This document shows, one piece after another, positions 57,521-64,000 of a DNA stretch of 64,000 nucleotides (its first letter is position 1; each line of letters begins with the position of its first letter). Under the pieces are notes generated by a model. That model saw nothing but the letters and a program-made list of their open reading frames with translations, was not told where the DNA came from and made no database searches. Source of the DNA: Nyssa sinensis (taxonomy: Eukaryota; Streptophyta; Magnoliopsida; Cornales; Nyssaceae). The stretch is taken from contig CM018051.1 of NCBI GenBank assembly GCA_008638375.1, positions 8,533,887 through 8,597,886 on the forward strand, given 5' to 3'. A program made the translations under genes and the position numbers.

Positions 57521-57905
57521 TATTGCCTATGGGACCACTTCAAAGAACTGGAGTCCATGGAGCTGATCAGATCGATGAACCTATCAAAATTTGTTGCGGA
57601 GATGGTTGCTTCTTTTACCCTTTCTATTTCCGTCTTGAAGGGTGTTGATCTGAGTGACACTGCACAGCTAACTCCAAAAAGAATTGTGCATTTCCGGATG
57701 TTATTTGAGGCAATATTCGATTATTCTGATAGTCTCATTTGGAACATATTCACACGTATAGCTGTCACCCCCTGAGTATGAAACTCTTCGAAATGGAATT
57801 GAGTTTTTTGTCAATAAGTATGTGGTGAGCTCCAACAGCTCCCTCTCCAAAAAATTCAAGGTTGCAAAGAAAGCCTTCAATAATCTTGAAGGAGTCATCA
57901 TGTGA

Positions 57906-59769
57906 GTTTGATAATTGCATTCTGGTTATTGCTGTAACTTGCGATGCCAAATTTTGTTGTTTATACTTCATATTATGTTGCTCAAAGTATAGCCAAATTT
58001 TGTTTTAAATTATATCTTATTCAAGTATAGAAATTCAGTATTGGGATTTGATTGGTGTTACTGAGTTTCAATTTCAGTTTGATTGTATGAAAACATTTAT
58101 TTCTTAATAGGAGGTTACAATTGTTATTTTATCAAAAAGTTTGATCCTTTTGGCTTGTGCAGGTTACCTGGTAGTATATACTTGAGATATCAGAATGTAG
58201 AGGCAGGTATGTTGGTCTAACATGCCTCCCTTGAGCGTATGTTTGAATAAGCTTGAGGTCGAGCAGCCTCGGTCTCAGCTATGCTGGGTTCCAGACACGG
58301 GACTTGATGTGTGTCTTATATAGATACATACATTTATATATACACACATACATATATCTATGTATATCCCCTTGTTCCTTGTATATAGGGCTTATCACTT
58401 CAAACTTGAAGCATTTTTTAATTTATATAGTCAAATCTATACTAAAATTGGTGAGACTTATTTTAAGAGAGGACGTGTTTCAAGTACAAGGGACGAAAGC
58501 AATTGTAGGGGATATAATTCTGGCCGACTAACATTTATGGGAAGAACTTTGTTGTCATAGTTCTGGGAGTATTTCGTAGAATAGTTTATTTTTTATATTT
58601 TAACACATTTTTTTTTAATTATTGATGGCAATAAGAACTATGTACTAAATGGCTAAATTTGCTTTAAATTTTGGATCTCAAATATTATGCGTCATTTTTG
58701 ATACATTAGTCACATTGTTTGGGGTTCAAATTTTGGAATGTCTAGCATTACTTATTTACTAACTTGGTATTTACAAAGGCAATCTTGTCATTCATATGGT
58801 TAAATAAGATTTATTAAACTATACAAGAGAAGTAGCACAAGAAGTCTTGCTGCTGGCCAAGGGGTGCATGGTCAATTTATAGGCGTAGGCAACTAGCCAA
58901 GTTACGCAATATGGTGGAAATCAAACCATTCTGGAAACTATCTAATGAATAAGAAACTTCTGCTTTTCTCACATCAAGATGCTGCTATTTGTCCTAGAAG
59001 TTTACTTGTGGTGCATTGAATTGGTCCAATGAGACTCCATGTCCTAAAATAAGTTGTTTGAAAAATCAATTTATAAAGTACTATTAAATTTATAAATTAT
59101 TATTATTATTATTTACCAATTTGATGTGTTGCAATAACTAGTGTCAAAAGCTAGTTTTGTAGAAATTGTACTTTTTTTTACCAAGTATGAAAACATTAAA
59201 TACATGTATGTTCCTTTAAAAAAAAATTGATTCCCCAAAAAGGGACTCTTCAGAGTCTTGAGGGAGTATCATTTTTCCTTGTATAATGGCATTAATCTGA
59301 ATAAGGCAATTCCTGTATTTAAATTAATATCTCCAAACACAAATATATTGGCACGAAGATAAAATTCCAAATTCGTGGCTTCTTTCTTTTTCCAACATTC
59401 CCATGCAATTTCGGGAACCTCATACTCGTGAGTAGTTGCGTTGAGTTTTAGTTGTGTTATAAAACATTACTTTTTTATAATACAATACTTATAAATAAAT
59501 AAAAAATGATCTCAGGCTCCCACACTGATCTCACACCACACCTCAGCAAATGATGAACCTATCAAACCACGAAACCCTTGAAACCATAATAAACAGACTT
59601 GACTAAATCCGAAGGATGAAACGAACACATCACAGAAATTTTCAGCTGGATCTCTGTTGAAAGTTCTCTAAATCATGAAAGAGGCATTCTCTCTTTGCTT
59701 TGATCGATGGCCATTTTATTGTCAATGTGCAAATCACTGTTAAGAGACGTAATTTATGATCAAGACAAC

Positions 59770-59807
<38 letters not shown>

Positions 59808-59941
59808 CCAGGTTTAAATATCGACTGATTTTTTATTTGAATCCACTTTCACAGCTACTCAATTGTCATTGCTGAAGAGTAGGTACTTATTCCAGCCGGT
59901 GGCTTGATGGTTGATTCCATTACTGAATTCGTAGAGCACTC
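57906..59941. other. 3' flank of the NOM1-like gene
   Basis: An exon-like segment at about 58163-58206 (acceptor gtgcag, donor gcag/gtatg) could be an untranslated 3' exon. There is an ATT run near 59100 and a TA run at about 59775-59807. No coding gene. Confidence 0.45.
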
Positions 59942-60920
59942 CTAAGGCGTAAAAGATGAAAACTGGCCATCTTCGGACGAAGAGGATGATGTAGAAGGGG
60001 ATAGATCCTGCCAATGGTCATGTACAATTTCAGATGAAGATGAGCATCTGTGTCTTTTTACATTGGTATCTGCTTCCTGGAGGTAGAACTGGGGGGTGAT
60101 GACTGCCGGCATCAGCATTTACAGTAGTCATTTTGCATGAGTTCTCTTCTTGATTTCCACCTGAGATACATAGATAACATGTGTATAACTTACGGCTACA
60201 GCATTGTTATCATCTAGTGAACATCACAGAATTTTTATTCGAACAAGAAGCTAACAGATTTTAGCTCAACATAATGCAAACATCATGAAAAACAAAAATT
60301 AATAGGCTTTAAGGAACTTTGGATCAATATCCCAAGCTCCCTTCTTAAATAATCGTATGAAAGAACTGAAGGCAGTAGCTGATGCATATTTACTAGTTCA
60401 TTCATTACAAGGTACCAAGAAAGCCGATCCATATTCAAGCCAAAAATGAAAAGGTCAATCCTAACCTCATCCAAAGTCAGGTAGTTTGAGTGAGTTGAAA
60501 GGTTCCAAAATTTGGAACTTTTAGTCATATCTGTGAAAGGTTTTCCTTGTCACTGAGCCATCCAACTCGGACATAGATCAGAAAGGTGTCAAATCAATGC
60601 GATTTTGGACTAAGTTTGATAAGGGGTTGGGCAACAACAGAAAATGTTTTGCAGTTTCTAAAGCAATCCAGAACATATGGCATGAGACTAGTAGTCTAGG
60701 ATGGATAAACAGTAACAATAGATAGCATTAGAACTATAAGAGAAATCACCTTTATCTTCCTCATTTTGTTCCACCTGAATTTTAAGCTTGGCTTTGGGTT
60801 TGACATTCTGTTGGGAATCACCAGTTTTGATAATTGATTGCAAGATGGAAGATGTGACCTTCAAAGCTTCTCTTAAGCGACAATCAGAGTAAAGAATACT
60901 GGGGACTTCACTTGCACTAC
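59942..60920 (-). CDS. Unrecognised gene, last two exons, minus strand
   Basis: Two exons with good splice sites: 60920-60750 (171 bases) and 60160-59942, joined by an intron of 589 bases, with phase preserved. The first encodes a helix-prone segment (EVPSILYSDCRLREALKVTS, then SIIKTGDSQQNVKPKAKLK). The second is Ser-rich and acidic near its end (DLSPSTSSSSSEDGQFSSF) and ends at a TAG (59942-59944). In the second exon a run of six C (about 60090-60095) shifts the frame. With five C the reading continues to the TAG, and with six it stops early at a TGA near 60040. I do not recognise the protein. Upstream exons are not found within the window with any confidence. Confidence 0.55.
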
Positions 60921-61335
60921 CTGAACAGAGATGAAGCAGTATCTTACTAAAGCACTACACCTGTCATATGTATTAATCAAATATATTCCTATCAAGATGC
61001 TCAAGATGCAGAATTGCAAATTTATTACATATCCTAAATTCCTAATGCATCACTTCAACAGCGGACATCAGAGAATATATATCCTTTCAATTAATTCAAT
61101 GGCATTTGCATTATTTCAAATTGTCTTCCTTAAATTAAACGTTCATGCATCTGACAACAACACAACTATAAATTTACTAGAATAGATCACAATTTTAAGA
61201 AACTTAACCCATGACATAATCACATAAATTGGACCAACTAGGGTATACAAATACAAAACATAGACAAATACCTAAAATTATTGCAGTCTGAACACTGAAT
61301 TAAATCTTCCAGGTTCTAGAAAGCTCTTTATTTAT
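60921..61335. other. Upstream intron or spacer, minus-strand gene
   Basis: AT-rich sequence. Probably intron of the gene at 59942-60920. No exon supported. Confidence 0.4.
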
Positions 61336-61344
61336 TGCCATCAA

Positions 61345-61719
61345 TGAAGCACGGACACTCTATTTTGGCTTATATGTCCGTGTCGGACATCAATACTCTC
61401 GGACACTTCCCAAACACACGTCGGACAATTGAATCATGGATGTTAATGATTCAATGAAGAAGTTTTTTTATTTTTATTTAATGGCTTTGTTATTTTAATG
61501 TCTTCATAATATTTTTGCGATTTGTGTATTTTTATACCAATTTTAATTGCAATAACATAAGGTTTTTATTATATGGTCATATAAAAATATAAAAAAATTT
61601 ATATATATTCAACTTGTCCCTGACGTGTCCGTGTCTTACTTTTTTTTTAGAAATAACGTGTCAGCGTGTCCGTGTCGTATCGTATCCGTGTCCCGTGTTT
61701 GTATCCGTGCTTCTTAGAC
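61345..61719. mobile_element. Mutator-type MITE of the GAAGCACGGACAC family, copy b
   Basis: Bounded by tgccatcaa at 61336-61344 and 61720-61728, a perfect 9-bp target duplication. Starts tgaagcacggacac and ends with the complement of aagaagcacgg. The interior aligns with copy a along its length. Confidence 0.92.
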
Positions 61720-61728
61720 TGCCATCAA

Positions 61729-61985
61729 GCAGGCTGCAATTTTAAGTCCTCAATCTGTTGGCTCCAGATTTTCCAGGGAAATCACAAATTTTTAAGCAAT
61801 TGCCAGGGTGAGATTTTAGGTGCCAAATCTTGTTCCCCGGAACTTCCAGAATCAATCAGATTATTCCTGCCATCAGTTCACTAACTTGAAATTTTACCAT
61901 TGATCCAGTTACCAGTTCAATCTGCCAATTGGTTTTTTTCTTCGTAGCCAATTTCTCAGTTTAAGCATGCAACACGTTAGTGAAT
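61729..61985. other. Spacer between two MITEs
   Basis: No gene. About 260 bases of single-copy-looking sequence between inserts of the same family. Confidence 0.5.
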
Positions 61986-61994
61986 GTGAGCAGC

Positions 61995-62351
61995 TAAGAA
62001 GTACGGATACGGACACGGATACGACATGACACGGCTACGTTATTTTTCAAAAAAGTAGGACACGGACACGTCAGGGACACGTTGAATATATATAAATTTT
62101 TTATATTTTTATATGACCATATAATAAAAATCTAATGTTATTGCAATTAAAATTGGTATAAAAATACGTAAATCACAAAAATATTATAAAGATATTAAAA
62201 TAACAAAGCCATTAAATAAAAATAAAAGAACTTATTCATTTAATCATCAATATCTACGATTCAACAATCCGACACGTGTCCGAGAGTGTCGATGTCCAAT
62301 ACGTGTTCGACACGGACACGTAAGCTAAAATAGAGTGTCCGTGCTTCATAG
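61995..62351. mobile_element. Mutator-type MITE of the GAAGCACGGACAC family, copy c (inverted)
   Basis: Bounded by gtgagcagc at 61986-61994 and 62352-62360, a perfect 9-bp target duplication. It lies in the opposite orientation to copies a and b: the ataacg / gtaggacacggacacgt side comes first. Confidence 0.93.
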
Positions 62352-62360
62352 GTGAGCAGC

Positions 62361-62683
62361 CAAGCAATGAAAAATATATTGTAGCCACTACTACCATTTT
62401 CTGTTAATGATTTAGAAATTTCATAACTGAAAAATGGTATTAGGGACTCTTCTTGAAGCAGCACAAATGATGATCTTTTCTTTTCTTTCTTTTTTTTTTT
62501 AAGTCAATGGTAAAATACAAACCCCTAACCCCATCCCTCCCTTTGAGGACATGCAATTTTATAGCTCAAATTGATGGAAGCAGGCTTCCTTTTTTTCCAT
62601 TTACGTAATGTGGCTTTCAGAAAAGTAGGTTGAATATACACCCATCTTACTCATCTTATGTTCCACAAATCTAAATATGTCAA
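62361..62683. other. No gene seen
   Basis: AT-rich spacer with a T-run near 62490. Confidence 0.5.
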
Positions 62684-62838
62684 TGTGATACTCCTGTTCC
62701 ACATCAGCTAGGGTGGGAGTAGTATAATTGATATATAATACACCACAAGTCTTACTCCTAACAACTTAGGCTTAACCTTTTGAGTCATAATGTTGTGGGC
62801 TCTTCAGGTTGTTGAGACAGTGGGCTTGCGACATTACA
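62684..62838 (+). repeat. TRIM 5' LTR
   Basis: Aligns with 62951-63104 with roughly one difference in eight bases, including ttgatatataa, caccacaagt and cttttgagtcata blocks. Confidence 0.9.
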
Positions 62839-62950
62839 TTTATGGTACCAGAGTCGGTTCCAGAGGGTAGAGGCCCCTCGAGTGTTTGCTTAATGGGCAG
62901 CTAGGAGATCGAGATCCACCCCACGAGAACGTGATCTAAGGGAGGGAGAA

Positions 62951-63104
62951 TGTGATACTCCTATCCCACATTGGTTGAGTGGGAGCAGTATGATTGATAT
63001 ATAAGACACCACAAGTCGTACTACTAACAACTTGGACTTAAGCTTTTGAGTCATACTGTCGTGGACTCTTCAAGTTGTTGGGATAGTGGACTTGAGGCAT
63101 TACA
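62951..63104 (+). repeat. TRIM 3' LTR
   Basis: See the 5' LTR. The polypurine tract lies directly before it. Confidence 0.9.
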
Positions 63105-63164
63105 GTCATTAGATCATGTTCAGGTTGGCTCATCTTTAAATTTGTCCTACCTAAACCCCGCATT

Positions 63165-63200
63165 CATTTTTTTTTTTTTTTTTTGGGGGGGGGGGGGGAG
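63165..63200 (+). repeat. T-run then G-run
   Basis: About 18 T followed by about 14 G. Possibly a collapsed or misread homopolymer region. Confidence 0.9.
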
Positions 63201-63357
63201 GGACCCTAAACCAACCTAACCCACTACAATCACCTAAATAGGTAACCCCTACCAAAAGTGTGGACACATTTTTTTTCTTCCAAATTTTGATTTCTAAAAC
63301 ATAAATGAGAGCCTAGTGTTTCAAAATAGAACTGCAAGTGCAATCCAATATGCTCCT

Positions 63358-63821
63358 CATAGTTATCAAAATTGCGATCCGGATCGTATGAAAAATCGTA
63401 CATGTAGCAGGATCGTTTCACTTTGTTGAACAAAAAAATTATCCAAACTATCTGGTATATTTAATAATTTCACACTAAAATTTGACAAGTATTGCTACAT
63501 TTAGTTGGTTATGTGGAGAATTTTTTTTAGTTTTCTCTCTTTAAAATTTCAATTTGTGTTATTTTGAAATTATGGAACTTACATTTTGTAAACTAATACG
63601 AATAGAAAATTGTAAATACATACACTTCCATATAGTGTCACAATATTTTACATTATTTATTTATTTTAGTCCTTATTTACTATTAAATTTTATCAGCTCT
63701 TTACTTTTATATATATACTTGACCTTTTTTTTATAGAATTTTGTAGGATCTTACGATCCTCGATCCGATCCTATGAACCCCCAAAATGGTCTAACGTAGG
63801 ATCCCAATTTCAACAACCTTG
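63358..63821. mobile_element. hAT-type MITE with a perfect 8-bp target duplication
   Basis: The octamer atgctcct lies at 63350-63357 and 63822-63829. Ends catagttatcaaaattgcga and (complement) caaggttgttgaaattggga are related inverted repeats. The interior is rich in gatcc/ggatc motifs, as the element at 52782 is in gatacg motifs. 464 bases, no ORF of note. Confidence 0.92.
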
Positions 63822-63829
63822 ATGCTCCT

Positions 63830-64000
63830 GAAATTAATATTAAGTGATACAGCCAGTATAGGACCCTTTGACAAAGTTATTTTGAATGGATATAATACCT
63901 CCAGTATGCAGGTATATTCATGCATAACACAACTGGCACTCTTCCATAAAACGGGTTCTAAAATACAATACTCTAAAAGGCCAGTAATGTTTCACTGACA
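63830..64000. other. Window end, nothing assigned
   Basis: No feature seen. Confidence 0.4.

Larger units (their letters stand above)
42832..57905 (+). pseudogene. NOM1: Nucleolar MIF4G/MA3-domain protein (NOM1/SGD1-like), frameshifted
   Basis: Thirteen pieces are supported: 42832-42926, 43049-44203, 44299-44367, 49019-49101, 50468-50567, 50805-50890, 51564-51646, 52117-52244, 52319-52420, 55333-55626, 55738-55860 and 57521-57905, plus a probable 5' UTR exon. NOM1-type proteins act in the nucleolus in small-subunit ribosome maturation, with an MIF4G fold followed by MA3. Seen here: basic SRRERRKEARLAKNKKK start; KYVAPHLRSR and RRRVRGLLNRLSESNVESI; the MIF4G region (IISEEILASCSGGPRGNEQ, ACLVGIDFGAKLLASLAKCF, LLLSYLYIFGVCS, GMKLRGDDPAAMKNFI, FMLETICDIKNNK); then MA3 (AIFCIIMSGEDYIDAFQKLL, QYCLWDHFKELESMELIRSM). 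All listed introns have GT-AG ends and correct phase. Frameshifts lie in the 1155-base exon (several), in the exon ending 44367 (extra C near 44345), and near 57770 (extra C giving a premature TGA). Either a recent pseudogene or a live gene with assembly errors. Confidence 0.85.
62684..63104 (+). mobile_element. TRIM retrotransposon, 421 bp
   Basis: Two direct LTRs of about 155 bases (62684-62838 and 62951-63104), both starting tgtgatactcct and ending cattaca. The internal region is only 112 bases. It opens with a primer-binding-site-like tggtaccagag (about 62843) and ends with a polypurine tract aagggagggagaa just before the second LTR. Flanks gtcaa and gtcat match at 4 of 5 bases. This is the plan of terminal-repeat retrotransposons in miniature, which carry no genes. 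Confidence 0.92.

Noticed and set aside
1..64000. tRNA, rRNA, CRISPR or prokaryotic operon
   Set aside because: None seen by reading both strands. The spacer-like arrays present are LTR-derived or microsatellites.

Overview
The window is nuclear DNA of a flowering plant, probably a woody eudicot. It is AT-rich, with spliced genes using GT-AG introns, plant L1-type LINEs carrying a DUF4283 first ORF, a plant-mobile-domain gene inside a Mutator-like element, and a tandem family of phytocyanins (blue copper proteins), a plant-only family. I see no prokaryotic gene, CRISPR array or rRNA. The species cannot be named from the sequence.

Layout. 1-3.5 kb: a minus-strand L1 LINE with an open endonuclease ORF and a broken ORF1. 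4.06-4.8 kb: a second decayed LINE fragment. 7.0-9.3 kb: the last exons of a plus-strand gene I do not recognise. 10-13.4 kb: AT-rich repeats, a foldback MITE and an 882-bp palindrome. 13.5-31.5 kb: a segmentally duplicated phytocyanin locus with four plus-strand copies (A1-A4, ATGs at 15128, 18592, 24085 and 29141). Two minus-strand exon-1 relics of a divergent phytocyanin (13540-13707 and 26937-27100) suggest that the ancestral unit was a head-to-head pair. Only A4 encodes a complete GPI-anchored product. The other three share a stop codon before the GPI tail and carry further damage. A small LTR element, foldback repeats, a Copia LTR and a 4 x 223-bp tandem array lie among the copies.

33449-40643: a 7.2-kb Mutator-like element with long terminal inverted repeats and a perfect 9-bp target duplication. 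It contains a third, internal copy of the terminal repeat, a plant-mobile-domain gene with one nonsense codon, a truncated MURA amino terminus, captured exon-like sequence and a nested LINE.

41.6-57.9 kb: a plus-strand gene for a nucleolar MIF4G/MA3-domain protein (NOM1/SGD1 type). Its splice sites and conserved domain exons are well preserved, but there are frameshifts in exons 3, 4 and 13 and a tandem duplication inside exon 3. Its introns hold a 4-kb LINE with a 13-14-bp target duplication, a hAT element, and two Mutator-type MITEs with 9-10-bp duplications. 59.9-60.9 kb: the last two exons of an unrecognised minus-strand gene. 61.3-63.8 kb: two more copies of the same Mutator-type MITE, a TRIM retrotransposon and a hAT MITE, most with clean target duplications.

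The host genes do not form a pathway. The main story is the evolution of the phytocyanin cluster and a dense, datable layering of transposons. Several frameshifts fall in G or C homopolymers, so assembly error must be considered before genes are called dead.
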